In this document: positions 18,636 through 27,557 of the stretch, one piece after another
Numbering within the stretch: position 1 is the stretch's first letter
Layout: every line of letters begins with the position of its first letter
DNA from: Leptospira abararensis
GTDB taxonomy: Bacteria; Spirochaetota; Leptospiria; Leptospirales; Leptospiraceae
Length of the DNA stretch: 64,000 nt
Direction: 5' to 3'
Assembly (NCBI RefSeq): GCF_016918735.1
Contig: NZ_JAFFPR010000055.1
Span: 127,168-191,167, forward strand
Notes under the pieces: generated by a model
Seen by the model: the letters and a program-made list of their open reading frames with translations, nothing else
Told to the model about the DNA's origin: nothing
Databases searched by the model: none
Made by a program: the position numbers and the translations under genes

Positions 18636-19067
18636 TTATTTATTTAAAACGATTTCTCCCTTTTCATTTAACGGGAAAAAAGGATTGAATGCTAATTCGA
18701 AAATATGACCATCCAAGTCTTTAAAATATGCACTATACCCACCCCAAAAAACTTTCTGCGGTTCTTTTAAAATTTTTGCACCTAATGCCCGCACCTTCTC
18801 AATAACTGAATCCACTTCCGCTTCACTTGTAAGATTTTGTGCCAAAGTAATTCCCGAAAACTCCTGACGTTTTTGAAAAGGGATACCGATGTCTTTTGCT
18901 AAATCTTCTTCACCAAACAAACCAAAGACGACCGCACCTATTTGGAAAAAAGCAACACTATCATTACTTTCTTCTGATCGTTTCCAACCAAGGCCAATTT
19001 CATAGAAGTCGATGGAGCGTTTTAAATCGGACACCCCTAAAGTAATTAAATTAATTCGTGGAAACAT
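18636..19067 (-). CDS. VOC/glyoxalase-like protein
   Basis: 143 aa. The start INLITLGVSDLKRSIDFYE and the end GYSAYFKDLDGHIFELAF are the paired beta-alpha-beta-beta-beta units of vicinal-oxygen-chelate proteins, with a metal ligand likely in DLDGHIFEL (His, Glu). The family covers glyoxalases, dioxygenases and resistance proteins, so the reaction is not assignable. It lies between two MDR oxidoreductase genes. Confidence 0.82.
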   Translation of the reverse strand: MFPRINLITLGVSDLKRSIDFYEIGLGWKRSEESNDSVAFFQIGAVVFGLFGEEDLAKDIGIPFQKRQEFSGITLAQNLTSEAEVDSVIEKVRALGAKILKEPQKVFWGGYSAYFKDLDGHIFELAFNPFFPLNEKGEIVLNK

Positions 19068-19166
19068 TTGCCTCTCTCCTTTGTCAAAACATGAACTTTA
19101 CAAAAATAAAAAATAAGAAAATGAAAACTTGGTTCACAAAACGGACGTTTCATGGTAGATGGAGCC

Positions 19167-19197
19167 ACTGGGTGGCGGGTGGATAACCCCACCCAGT
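19167..19197. other. Strong GC-rich hairpin downstream of ccr
   Basis: ACTGGGTGG (19167-19175) pairs with CCACCCAGT (19189-19197), with further GGGT/ACCC pairing inside. It is 47 bp past the ccr stop. There is no T-run on either strand, so it is more likely an RNA 3'-end stabiliser than a terminator. Confidence 0.5.
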
Positions 19198-19243
19198 CTC
19201 AATAGGGCGGGGACATGTACTCTAAATACTAACCTGGAAAGAA

Positions 19244-20491
19244 TTACTTCTTCCCAAGACCTGTAGTTTTTGCACCAACGAGGATTGACATGTTTCCTGA
19301 TGGGTGTTTGTTTTCGCGCATCAATTGATGGCATTCACCAGTTTGTTCAAAACTGTATGTTTCTGCCAAAACTGGATCCACTTTTTTATCGATCACGAGT
19401 TGGTTCAAATCACGGCAATTGTCGTCGTTTGCGAAGTGTGAACCTTGCAGACGTTTTTGTCTCATCCACAGATAACGAAGGTCAGCTGTTGCATTGAAAC
19501 CAGTGGTTCCCGCACAAATCACAACCATACCACCTGTTTCACAAACAAATACAGAAGTAGGAAGAGTCGTTTCGCCTGGATGTTCAAAAACGATTTGAGG
19601 GTTTTTGCCTTTTCCAGCAATGTCCCAAATGGCTTTTCCAAATTCACGTGCTTGTTTGGTCCATTCCACAAATGCTTCTGGTTTGTTGATGTCAGAAGTA
19701 AGAGCTCCCCAATGTTTAAACTTGTTACGGTTGATCACACCAGTAGCACCTAAGTTTTTACAAAAATCAATTTTGTCATCAGAAGAAACAACTGCGATCG
19801 GAACCCCACCAGCTGCTTTTACAATTTGGATAGCCATGGCACCAAGTCCACCGGCTCCACCCCAAATCAGTGCAACATCACCTGGTTTTACATCGTTCGG
19901 TTTCCAATGGTGTAACATTCTGTAGGCGGTTGCAGCAACTAACATATAAGCTGCGGATGCTTCCCAAGTTAGGTGTTGTGGGCGTGGTAAACATTGGTGG
20001 TCTTGCACTTTGCAAAACTGTGCAAAGGATCCCCAATTGGATTCATATCCCCAAATGATTTGGGAAGGTGCATACATCGGATCTTTTCCAGAAAGAACCC
20101 ATGGATCTTTTGGATCCCACATTGCACAATGAACAACGACTTCGTCACCCACTTTTACATTCTTAACTTCAGCACCAACTTTATAGACAATACCGGAAGC
20201 ATCAGATCCACCGATGTGGAATTTTTCTGGTTCGCCTTTTTTATTACGAGCTGCGATTACATCAACCGGATACCCAAGGGCTGCCCAAACGTTGTTATAG
20301 TTAACTCCAGCAGCCATAGTGGCCACGAGAACTTCGTTCGGACCGATCTCCGGAACATCAATGACTTCTGATTGGAAAGAAGTTTTCGGTTCGCCGTAAC
20401 GTTCCGGGCGAATGACCTGCGCGTGCATTTTTTTGGGCACAACTCCAATAGGTGGAAGTTCCCCTACTGGTACGATTTCTACGTTGCTCAT
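19244..20491 (-). CDS. ccr: Crotonyl-CoA carboxylase/reductase
   Basis: 415 aa with AAAGG ahead of the ATG. It is an MDR enzyme with the Ccr hallmarks: [13 protein letters not shown] (the conserved Asn), [14 protein letters not shown], the Rossmann motif [14 protein letters not shown] and GSHFANDD (the conserved His). Ccr reductively carboxylates crotonyl-CoA to ethylmalonyl-CoA with NADPH and CO2. It can also act as a plain crotonyl- or acrylyl-CoA reductase. At the CO2-pocket position that I recall as Phe in Kitasatospora Ccr, this protein has Tyr (GYE). The role here is probably C4/C5-CoA supply for lipid synthesis. Confidence 0.85.
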   Translation of the reverse strand: MSNVEIVPVGELPPIGVVPKKMHAQVIRPERYGEPKTSFQSEVIDVPEIGPNEVLVATMAAGVNYNNVWAALGYPVDVIAARNKKGEPEKFHIGGSDASGIVYKVGAEVKNVKVGDEVVVHCAMWDPKDPWVLSGKDPMYAPSQIIWGYESNWGSFAQFCKVQDHQCLPRPQHLTWEASAAYMLVAATAYRMLHHWKPNDVKPGDVALIWGGAGGLGAMAIQIVKAAGGVPIAVVSSDDKIDFCKNLGATGVINRNKFKHWGALTSDINKPEAFVEWTKQAREFGKAIWDIAGKGKNPQIVFEHPGETTLPTSVFVCETGGMVVICAGTTGFNATADLRYLWMRQKRLQGSHFANDDNCRDLNQLVIDKKVDPVLAETYSFEQTGECHQLMRENKHPSGNMSILVGAKTTGLGKK

Positions 20492-20555
20492 AGATTACCT
20501 TTTACGAATAAAATTTATAGAGTTTCTTAGAACGTTTTAAAAAAGGCATCAGTTG

Positions 20556-21467
20556 TCAATCGCTTCCCCACTCCATAGAAAAGGCAAATGTCCAGGCTGA
20601 TTGGTAGAGCCTGTACTCACGATCCCTTTGTAAGGGGTATCTATAGGCAAGACTTAGATTATACTTCTCCGAAAAATTCCAAGAAAACCCTGCACTGGCC
20701 TCCGTAAAATAAGAGGGATTGGCTTTGTCTTTTTCTTTGGAATAATCCACACCGTTATACGGATTGCGATACAAGAGTCCTGTAAAAAGAGAAATCTCCT
20801 GCATCAAATAATACGTCACATAAGCCGACACAAGTGCGGTTTTTTTAAATTCATATTCTGGTTCCGGTGGCGAAGCCGATGGCCTTCTCAGATAAAATGG
20901 AATTCCGTCATTGTCTTGTAAGTTGTTTGGTTGAGGTCTAGAAAGCGGATTTAGTCCACCAATCTTTGTAACGAAAGACCACTTCTCATACAAATAACCA
21001 AGTTTGATAAATCCTGAGCCCGTATAATAATTTCCACCAGTAAACCGATCCGTGTCGGGTCCACTCGGAAAACCAACAGAACCTTCGATCACAAAAAAGT
21101 AAGGTTTGTCCAAATCAAAGAAGGGTTGGTATTTAAAACCCAGGTAAGTTTTTCCCATCCTTGCCGCATCCTCTCTCCCTCTTTGTTGGTAATAATTCCA
21201 AGGAACAGAAGCATTGAGAGCAAACCGACCATCAAAAAAATTCATCTCTGCAAAAGCCGTGGTTGTAAAGAGATGGCTATTCTCTCGTGTGGACTGGTAA
21301 TAATCTTGGGTCATGACTAAATAGTTTGTTGGTTTCTCTCGTTTCCCAGTAAAGGGATCCACAAATCTTGCCGTTGCATTCGGACTATCCGACGAACCCG
21401 TGTGATGCGAATATAGGGACTGAATGCATAAAAAAGAAAGTATTAATACAATAAAAATTTGTTTCAT
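20556..21467 (-). CDS. Outer-membrane beta-barrel of the metallo-pair operon
   Basis: 303 aa from ATG 21467, which overlaps the upstream stop (ATGA). The signal peptide MKQIFIVLILSFLCIQSLYS is followed by SHHTGSS, and cleavage after the final Ser would leave HH at the mature N-terminus. The rest alternates Tyr/Phe-rich strands (FALNASVPWNYY, YFFVIEGSVGFPSGP) and ends in aromatic residues (WTFAFSMEW), as outer-membrane barrels do. It is the last gene of a five-gene minus-strand set with a di-heme enzyme and an MbnP-like protein, so an outer-membrane metal or ligand conduit is possible. No family is recognised with certainty. Confidence 0.65.
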   Translation of the reverse strand: MKQIFIVLILSFLCIQSLYSHHTGSSDSPNATARFVDPFTGKREKPTNYLVMTQDYYQSTRENSHLFTTTAFAEMNFFDGRFALNASVPWNYYQQRGREDAARMGKTYLGFKYQPFFDLDKPYFFVIEGSVGFPSGPDTDRFTGGNYYTGSGFIKLGYLYEKWSFVTKIGGLNPLSRPQPNNLQDNDGIPFYLRRPSASPPEPEYEFKKTALVSAYVTYYLMQEISLFTGLLYRNPYNGVDYSKEKDKANPSYFTEASAGFSWNFSEKYNLSLAYRYPLQRDREYRLYQSAWTFAFSMEWGSD

Positions 21468-22360
21468 CGTTCCACTCCAGGGAAACATCCAGGAAAACTA
21501 AAAACGATATCTTCGGCTTGGAGATTTTGGAGAAGGATATTGTATAAAGGAATATTGGAGACTTTAGATATAACAACGGGGCCAGCGCCGGGCAGTTGAT
21601 CTAAGAATTGAATTGGTGTTCCTGAGACAGTTCTGTCTTTGAATAAAGAAGAAAGTGACATTAATATTTCAATATTACCACTACGTCCATATTTGATCGG
21701 AATTTTGCATTTGGGTGTGATAGATTTATTTCCTTGTGGAAGTAGAATTGTTATATCTATTCCATTCACTGTCATCCGAATATAAATCTCTTCCCAACTT
21801 ACATTGGCCACTGCCACCACTCCCAGGGGCATGTTCGAAAGCCTTGTATTGGGATAAAGGAAACTGGCTCCTGTTTCCATCGTACTATTGAATTGTGTTA
21901 TGTTGGGAACAGTCGATGCAGATAAAAATGGATAGGTTTTCCCATACAAATCATCTGCTGGTAAATCCAAGGGTATTGTATAGGGTGTATGTGTTTTCAC
22001 TGTTGCTGTAGAACTCTTCTCCGAAGCAGTTGTCGAGACACCTAACGTCTGATTTGGCGGATTGATTCGATACGTTCCCGTTTCCCACTGAATGTAAGAA
22101 CTTGATTGGATTGTGATATTGTATGTAGTAGGTCCAGCGCTCGTTAAACTAAATTGGTTTAAATTATCATCCGCTTGGTCATCATAACTTCGAAGGTTTG
22201 TTCCGACAGAAACCAACTGAGTATTGTTGAAATAAATGAGATTCTGTAGGATGGTAAGCTTTTCTTCATCGCTATTTCCCACTGAGCCGAAGGTGCAGTG
22301 GGAAAATAAAAATCCAACCAGAAATACTAAAAGTGGCTTAAACTTCATTCGTTTCATCAA
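21464..22360 (-). CDS. Lipoprotein of the metallo-pair operon
   Basis: 298 aa. A basic start and hydrophobic stretch end in LFSHC, a lipobox-like site. The mature part is beta-rich and Thr/Ser/Asn-rich with two more Cys (KCKIPIKY, GCFPG). It overlaps the di-heme enzyme upstream by 4 bases and the barrel protein downstream by 4 bases, so the three are translationally coupled. I recognise no family. Its fixed place between the enzyme and the barrel suggests a periplasmic or surface accessory of the same system. Confidence 0.6.
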   Translation of the reverse strand: MMKRMKFKPLLVFLVGFLFSHCTFGSVGNSDEEKLTILQNLIYFNNTQLVSVGTNLRSYDDQADDNLNQFSLTSAGPTTYNITIQSSSYIQWETGTYRINPPNQTLGVSTTASEKSSTATVKTHTPYTIPLDLPADDLYGKTYPFLSASTVPNITQFNSTMETGASFLYPNTRLSNMPLGVVAVANVSWEEIYIRMTVNGIDITILLPQGNKSITPKCKIPIKYGRSGNIEILMSLSSLFKDRTVSGTPIQFLDQLPGAGPVVISKVSNIPLYNILLQNLQAEDIVFSFPGCFPGVER

Positions 22361-23568
22361 AACGGACTCGCGAACTTGGGATTGGTTAAGAACTCTTCGT
22401 CAGTGAGAGCCAAAAGAAAATTCACCATATCATCTCGTTCTGAATTGGTAATCGTAAAAGCCCGAATCAGAGTTGCATCTTTTACTGAATGTGCCTGTCC
22501 ACCTGAACGGTAGTGATCCACCACTTGGGTGAGTGCATCTCTAGCACAGTCTACTTTTGATTTCCCGGCACCCGCTGGTTTGTCTGGATTATTTGCATCC
22601 GCACACATAAAAATCCCATCATGCATATAAGGATAGGTAACACCAATGTTTCGTAAGGAAGGTGCTCTAAATTTTCCCGTATCTGATGCAACACCAGTTA
22701 AATCAAATAACCCTCGTTTGTTGCTTGGAACACCTGCGTAGTATGCGTCATTATGAATTCCATTGCTATGATAAAAGAATTCTTCTGTCGCCCCACCGTG
22801 AAAGGAAGTGTCCGTAAAATTAAATCCACCATGACAATGAAAACACTCCGCATTTTCCCCGTTAAATAGGTTCAATCCACGAATTTCGGAAGCTGTTAAA
22901 GCGGCTTTGTTATTTCTAAAAGTGTATTGGTCGTATTTAGAATTTCCTGAAATCATAGATCTTTGAAAACTCGCTAAAGCAAATCTTACATTCTGTTCAT
23001 TGACAGCAGCGTCAGCGTTACCAAATGCATTTCGAAAAAGAGTCTGGTAAATAGATTTTGATTTTAGTTTATCCAGAAAGGAATTGGAAGACAAACCAAG
23101 TTCAATTGGGCTTTCTCCAAACATAGGAGCACGAGCCTGAATTTCCAAACTTGTCATTTTGGGATTACTCCAAGTGAGTCTGGGCATATAAGCCACATTC
23201 GATAGATGTTGTGCATTTCTGGGATGAGCATCATTCGTGATTCCAGTTGGAAAATCCTTTCCATCCGCAAATGCTAAAGATTGAAAATGACAACTAGCAC
23301 ATGACATCGTTTCATTTCCCGAAAGTGACTTCTCGTAAAACAAATGTCTGCCGAGTTCGACCTTAGATTTCGACATTGGGTTGTCTGAAGGAACATTCGG
23401 CACAGGAAATCCCGGGGGCAAATCCCAAACCCAGTCCGATGCAGTGGCCAAAATTCCAAGAGCTGCGAGTAACATATCTTGGTTGTTTTCTTTTTTCTGG
23501 AACGGCAGAACATTACACCCAAAAAGAAAACTAAAAAAAATGATGAAAGGAAAACGAAATGAATTCAT
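22357..23568 (-). CDS. Di-heme MbnH/MauG-like (MXAN_0977-type) lipoprotein
   Basis: 403 aa. The signal peptide ends in FLFGC (lipoprotein). Two c-type heme sites are visible, CASCH and CFHCH, in the spacing of the bacterial cytochrome c peroxidase/MauG superfamily. The closest fit is the MbnH/MXAN_0977 group, because the gene directly upstream encodes its usual partner, an MbnP-like four-Cys protein. In methanotrophs MbnH oxidises a Trp of MbnP to kynurenine and creates a copper site. A classical peroxide-scavenging role is the alternative. It starts 60 bp after the partner's stop. Confidence 0.85.
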   Translation of the reverse strand: MNSFRFPFIIFFSFLFGCNVLPFQKKENNQDMLLAALGILATASDWVWDLPPGFPVPNVPSDNPMSKSKVELGRHLFYEKSLSGNETMSCASCHFQSLAFADGKDFPTGITNDAHPRNAQHLSNVAYMPRLTWSNPKMTSLEIQARAPMFGESPIELGLSSNSFLDKLKSKSIYQTLFRNAFGNADAAVNEQNVRFALASFQRSMISGNSKYDQYTFRNNKAALTASEIRGLNLFNGENAECFHCHGGFNFTDTSFHGGATEEFFYHSNGIHNDAYYAGVPSNKRGLFDLTGVASDTGKFRAPSLRNIGVTYPYMHDGIFMCADANNPDKPAGAGKSKVDCARDALTQVVDHYRSGGQAHSVKDATLIRAFTITNSERDDMVNFLLALTDEEFLTNPKFASPF

Positions 23569-23628
23569 AAAAAATATCCTTTAAAAACTCGGTCGCTACC
23601 TAAAGCGTAACAACCGAGTAAAACTAAA

Positions 23629-24477
23629 TTACTTTAGACTAAACACTCTTTGGGTGAGGGAACTATCTACCAACCCACTTGTATTTAATCCAAAAGCTTG
23701 GACTAAGGTAGTGCAAGGAGCAGGCCCCCCCATCATCGGTAGTGGCATACATGACGCGGCGGCACCCGGATTATGACTATTAATCAATTGGTCTATGTTA
23801 AAGGAAACTTTTTGATTTGTAGAGCTAAATTGGCCTGTCAGTTGAATTAAAGCTCTATACTTTGCTGTACAGTTCCCATAGTTAGGCGCTCCAGAACAAC
23901 CGGTTGACCCTAAATGTAAACTTGTCCAATTTGTTCCTGAATCTAGACTAAACTCAATCTTTGCATGTTTATAACCACCTGTCCAAGACCAATACATGGC
24001 GCCGTTGTTTAAAGGTGCAGTTTGATTGGTACGTTCCAAATGGTTCAAAGTTTCTGGAACACCAACAGTAAACTGAACTCCAGTATAACTACCTGCAAGC
24101 GCAGTTCCCGAAACCTTTGTATTTGTTTCCGTTGTCTGGGTTGTTTCTAAATCCACCAGAGCCACTCCATTGGACTGCCAAACATTGTCAGAAGATAAAG
24201 TCACATCTGTAGTCGACCCATCAGCTTTTACAAGTTTCACTTCCGAAATATACATTCGAAAGTCACGAAACTGAACCGTTCGACCATCTGCATTAATATT
24301 CGAGCCAGTGACTAAAGTCTGTCCATTCGCTAGTGCCTCAAAATTCAAATTCACAGCTTGTGGAATTGCCAAGGCCAACAATGCTAATGTTTCGTTGTCA
24401 TTTGATTTGGAATTCGGATCACAGGAAACAACTCCTAATACCGAAAGGATAATAAAAAACTTCTTAAATATGTTCAT
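23629..24477 (-). CDS. MbnP-like four-Cys / WxW metallo-pair lipoprotein
   Basis: 282 aa. The lipobox is VVSC. The family marks are clear: an N-terminal LNFEALANGQ strand, FRDFRMYISEVKLV, the WxW motif in MYWSWTGGYKHAKIE, and two Cys pairs near the C-terminus (GCSGAPNYGNC and SCMPLPMMGGPAPC). These match the metallo-mystery-pair four-Cys proteins related to methanotroph MbnP. One Trp of WxW or nearby would be the site modified by the di-heme partner. The second Cys pair encloses MPLPMM, a Met-rich stretch that could bind copper. The metal is inferred, not shown. Confidence 0.82.
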   Translation of the reverse strand: MNIFKKFFIILSVLGVVSCDPNSKSNDNETLALLALAIPQAVNLNFEALANGQTLVTGSNINADGRTVQFRDFRMYISEVKLVKADGSTTDVTLSSDNVWQSNGVALVDLETTQTTETNTKVSGTALAGSYTGVQFTVGVPETLNHLERTNQTAPLNNGAMYWSWTGGYKHAKIEFSLDSGTNWTSLHLGSTGCSGAPNYGNCTAKYRALIQLTGQFSSTNQKVSFNIDQLINSHNPGAAASCMPLPMMGGPAPCTTLVQAFGLNTSGLVDSSLTQRVFSLK

Positions 24478-24518
24478 AAATACCTAATATTCTAAAATAC
24501 GATTGTTGCTTTGAATCA

Positions 24519-24539
24519 GTAGATAAAGAAATCATCTAC
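24519..24539. promoter_or_regulatory. Inverted repeat ahead of MbnP-like gene
   Basis: GTAGAT (24519-24524) and ATCTAC (24534-24539) with a 9-base spacer, in the 90-bp gap between the Cys/His-rich gene and the MbnP-like gene. It is a candidate regulator site only. Confidence 0.3.
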
Positions 24540-24567
24540 CAATAGACTTAATTGTAGTTAAAGAAAC

Positions 24568-25035
24568 TTAAGCGCGGGGTGGTCGAAGTAAAGTGGGGAT
24601 TTTTCCATCCAGAAGAGTGGAGGGAGACTCATCAATTGTATAAAAAATCACAGCAGGAACAGCAAAACCCAAAGCTAAATTAGGTCTATCCATAGTTTGG
24701 TGGTGAGTTCGCAAAGATAGCGCGTCTTTTTTTTTCTTTTTGCAAGAACAAAGATGGGCCTCGCCATCTTTGGCATCATGGCAACTGGGTTTCAGGGCGA
24801 GTTCTTTTGTGATGCCGTGCTCATCCAAATGGGCCGTTGACACAGAACTGTCCTGACCTTCGGAAAAGAGTTTGTCTTCCGCATTCCCATGTTTTTCTTT
24901 TTTAGATCCATGGTTGCAATGGCAAATTTTAGAATTGGACTCTAGGCAATACCCAAGGAGCCCACTTCCTAAAAATAGGAATTGGGTGCAAAGGAACAAG
25001 GCCAGACTACCGGCAACCCACCGTTTGCAGAGCAT
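24568..25035 (-). CDS. Exported Cys/His-rich protein heading the metallo-pair operon
   Basis: 155 aa. The hydrophobic N-terminus (VAGSLALFLCTQFLFLG) is a signal peptide or anchor. It is followed by dense Cys and His: KICHCNHGSKKEKHG, STAHLDEHG, SCHDAKDGEAHLCSCKKKKK and THHQ. This is typical of a metal-binding segment. It is the first gene of the minus-strand set leading into the MbnP-like and di-heme genes, 90 bp apart. No named family is recognised. A metal sensor or chaperone is inferred from composition and position. Confidence 0.6.
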   Translation of the reverse strand: MLCKRWVAGSLALFLCTQFLFLGSGLLGYCLESNSKICHCNHGSKKEKHGNAEDKLFSEGQDSSVSTAHLDEHGITKELALKPSCHDAKDGEAHLCSCKKKKKDALSLRTHHQTMDRPNLALGFAVPAVIFYTIDESPSTLLDGKIPTLLRPPRA

Positions 25036-25158
25036 CTACCCCATACTTAGCCACCCAAGCCAAAAATCGAGCCAATTTTTGGACAAATTTGGTGTCCCCC
25101 CTCCTGCCTTTTGAAAACATGGTCTTGGAACCAATGCAAACGAGCTAGAGGCCATCAG

Positions 25159-25485
25159 ATGAAACGCACGGAACTAGAACGCAGGGAACGAGAACTGCGA
25201 AAAGCAGAAAAGAAAAAGATCCAACCTGGTGAAAAAGAAGCCATGAGCGTGGGTGACTACATAGATTCCCTTTTTGGAATGTTTCGGTATGATTCGGATG
25301 AGATTTTTAACGCAGCCGATGATGAAAACATTCTAGAACTTCTGGAAAACATGAAAATGGAACACCCAGAAAAACAATGGGATGTCATCATCCGCAAAGC
25401 TGTGAACAAAACCAAAGTGGAACAAAAAGAAAAGGCTTACGACTCCCTTCGTATCCTAGCAGGAATTCCTGCCGTCACCGCTTAA
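25159..25485 (+). CDS. Small conserved hypothetical protein
   Basis: 108 aa from ATG 25159; an in-frame start at 25111 is less likely because its extra residues look like read-through of intergenic sequence. The N-terminus is a charged helix (ERRERELRKAEKKK), followed by an acidic helical domain (SDEIFNAADDENILELLENMKM). It is cytoplasmic. I recognise no family. It lies between the divergent metal operon and the SpoIIE-phosphatase gene. Confidence 0.6.
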   Translation: MKRTELERRERELRKAEKKKIQPGEKEAMSVGDYIDSLFGMFRYDSDEIFNAADDENILELLENMKMEHPEKQWDVIIRKAVNKTKVEQKEKAYDSLRILAGIPAVTA

Positions 25486-25517
25486 TTCCTTTTTTTCCGC
25501 TACAAACAGATTTACAA

Positions 25518-25551
25518 AGGAAGGTCTTCGTCTGATAGTTGTGACCTTCCT
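25518..25551 (+). promoter_or_regulatory. Hairpin sequestering the only purine-rich site before spoIIE-type gene
   Basis: AGGAAGGTC (25518-25526) pairs perfectly with GACCTTCCT (25543-25551), with a 16-base loop. The arm holds the only Shine-Dalgarno-like run, and the hairpin ends 2 bases before the ATG at 25554. It could be a translational control element or a U-less terminator for the preceding gene. Confidence 0.5.
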
Positions 25552-25553
25552 GT

Positions 25554-27530
25554 ATGAAACAGACCTACACCTTAATTCTGTTATGTCTCCTTCATACAAA
25601 CATATTCGCTACCCCCAAAAACTGTCCAAACACAGAGCCAGTTCCGCTTTCTGTCACGAATGGAACTACCTATGACCTCTCTAAGCATTTAGTTTTTTTT
25701 ACTGCAGGTTCTACCATTCATTCGGTGGATGATGTTTCTCACCAGTTCCAAACGGCAGATTTACAAAAATCAGGCGGAGTCATTCCTAATTTCGGAAACA
25801 CCGACAAACAATATTGGTTTTGTTTTATCATTCATAATGATGAAAACCAATACAAACGAATCATCACGTATATCAAATATCCTTTGCTTGACGATGTTAG
25901 ATTTTTCGCATTACGTGAATCAGGTGATATATCCGAGAACCAACAAGGAAGACGATATCCTTTTGAAAACAGAGACAGAGACTATAGAGGATTTAGTTTT
26001 GCAGCGGATTTATTACCAAGCGAAACAGTTACTTATTTTGTAGGTGTCAAAACCAATAGTTCCATGTCCGTTCCGCTAATGGTGGCAGAAGAAAAGAATT
26101 TTTATACCTTTGTCTCTTTCGACACTCTCCTCCAAGGTATTTTTTTCGGGATTGTTGGTGTGATGAGTATTTATAATCTTTTTGTCTACTTTATGGTACG
26201 AGACAAAGCATATATATTTTATGTTTTATATTTACTAATTTCTGCAATTTTGTTTCAATTTTCTCTCCAAGGTTTGTTACCTGTTTTGTTTTTTCCAAAC
26301 TCACCTGAGTTTGTATACAATGTACATAATCTCCTCTACTTTCTATTTTTATTCACTTGTTTTCCGATGAGTATCACCTTTATGAATCTAAAGGAAAATG
26401 CTCCTCTAATTTACAAATGGTTTTTGGCTCTCGCTACTATTCCTATCATTAGCATCTGTCTCCTCCCTTTTTTACCATATCGACTTATGAACCAAGCGGG
26501 AGATATTTTCTCCTTTTTACTCGCATTTTTTGCTTTGTTTGTTTCTTATTACATTGCCTTCATAAAAAAATTTCCGCCAGCACGATTCTATTTTTCTGGA
26601 TACTTGATGGTGATTGTGGGTGGGCTTGCCACCGTTCTCCGATATATGGGATTTTTACCAGTGAATGCATTCACAGAAAATTCATTTCAAGTGGGAATGG
26701 CGATCGAAGTTTTGCTTATGGCCTTTGGTCTAGGAGATAGGATATCAGTTGTTCGCAAAGAAAAAGATAAAATCCAATTCAAAGCAGAGATCAACAAACA
26801 AAAGTTAATTGCTTATGGCAAAGAATTAAAACTAGCCCAAAAACTCCAAGAATCCACGCTCCCGCAAGTTCTTCCAAAACTTCCTGGACTTATCATCAAA
26901 ACGGGATACTTTCCTGCTTCTTTAGTCGGAGGTGATTTTTACGATCTTACCGTTTATGGCAAACACCAAATCTGTGGACTCATTGCCGATGTGACAGGAC
27001 ATGGTGTACCCGCAGCCATAGAAGCGGCCATGTTAAAGATTGCTTATATGCAAACTCTGGCCTTTGCTAACAAACCAGGGAAAGTTTTGGAAAGTATCAA
27101 CGTTTCCCTTGCCGGAAATTATAAAAATCAATTTTTGACTGCTAGCGCTATCTTTATCGATTTGGAATTAAAGCAGCTAAAGATTGCAAATGCAGGTCAT
27201 CCCGCCTTATACAAGTTCAATGAAAATTCTACAAACATCGAAGTGATTCGCCCCAAAGGCAAACTCATTGGTTACTCCAAAGAAGTACAATACCATGAAG
27301 AAATTCATAAACTATTCCCTGGAGATAAAATTTTATTATTTACCGATGGAATTTGGGATTTGTGGGAAAATGGAGATTCAGGCGAAGAGGAACTACTGAA
27401 TTGGTTACTGGAAAGAAAAGCAGAGTCGGTGGAATCTTTGTATGGTGGGATTGATGGACACATTCGCCTACGGAACAAAGAAGGTCCCGCAGACGATGAT
27501 ATAACTTTGATTCTATTTGAAATTACATAA
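25554..27530 (+). CDS. 7TMR-DISM SpoIIE-family protein phosphatase
   Basis: 658 aa. The signal peptide (residues 1-19) is followed by a periplasmic 7TMR-DISMED2-like sensor domain (about 25-165), seven membrane segments (about 185-395), a coiled-coil linker (KLIAYGKELKLAQKLQE) and a PP2C/SpoIIE domain. Phosphatase metal-site motifs are present: GGDFYDL (about residue 458), IADVTGHG and LFTDGIWD. Such proteins dephosphorylate anti-anti-sigma factors in response to an external signal. No STAS or anti-sigma partner is adjacent. The Shine-Dalgarno lies within a hairpin. Confidence 0.9.
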   Translation: MKQTYTLILLCLLHTNIFATPKNCPNTEPVPLSVTNGTTYDLSKHLVFFTAGSTIHSVDDVSHQFQTADLQKSGGVIPNFGNTDKQYWFCFIIHNDENQYKRIITYIKYPLLDDVRFFALRESGDISENQQGRRYPFENRDRDYRGFSFAADLLPSETVTYFVGVKTNSSMSVPLMVAEEKNFYTFVSFDTLLQGIFFGIVGVMSIYNLFVYFMVRDKAYIFYVLYLLISAILFQFSLQGLLPVLFFPNSPEFVYNVHNLLYFLFLFTCFPMSITFMNLKENAPLIYKWFLALATIPIISICLLPFLPYRLMNQAGDIFSFLLAFFALFVSYYIAFIKKFPPARFYFSGYLMVIVGGLATVLRYMGFLPVNAFTENSFQVGMAIEVLLMAFGLGDRISVVRKEKDKIQFKAEINKQKLIAYGKELKLAQKLQESTLPQVLPKLPGLIIKTGYFPASLVGGDFYDLTVYGKHQICGLIADVTGHGVPAAIEAAMLKIAYMQTLAFANKPGKVLESINVSLAGNYKNQFLTASAIFIDLELKQLKIANAGHPALYKFNENSTNIEVIRPKGKLIGYSKEVQYHEEIHKLFPGDKILLFTDGIWDLWENGDSGEEELLNWLLERKAESVESLYGGIDGHIRLRNKEGPADDDITLILFEIT

Positions 27531-27536
27531 CAGAAA

Positions 27537-27557
27537 ATGCGGACTAAACGTCCGCAT
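27537..27557 (-). terminator. Terminator between convergent genes (Na/Pi side)
   Basis: ATGCGGAC (27537-27544) and GTCCGCAT (27550-27557), 8 bp around a 5-base loop, overlapping the stop codon of the minus-strand gene. On the minus strand it is followed by TTTTCTGTT, so it mainly serves that gene. Confidence 0.65.
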
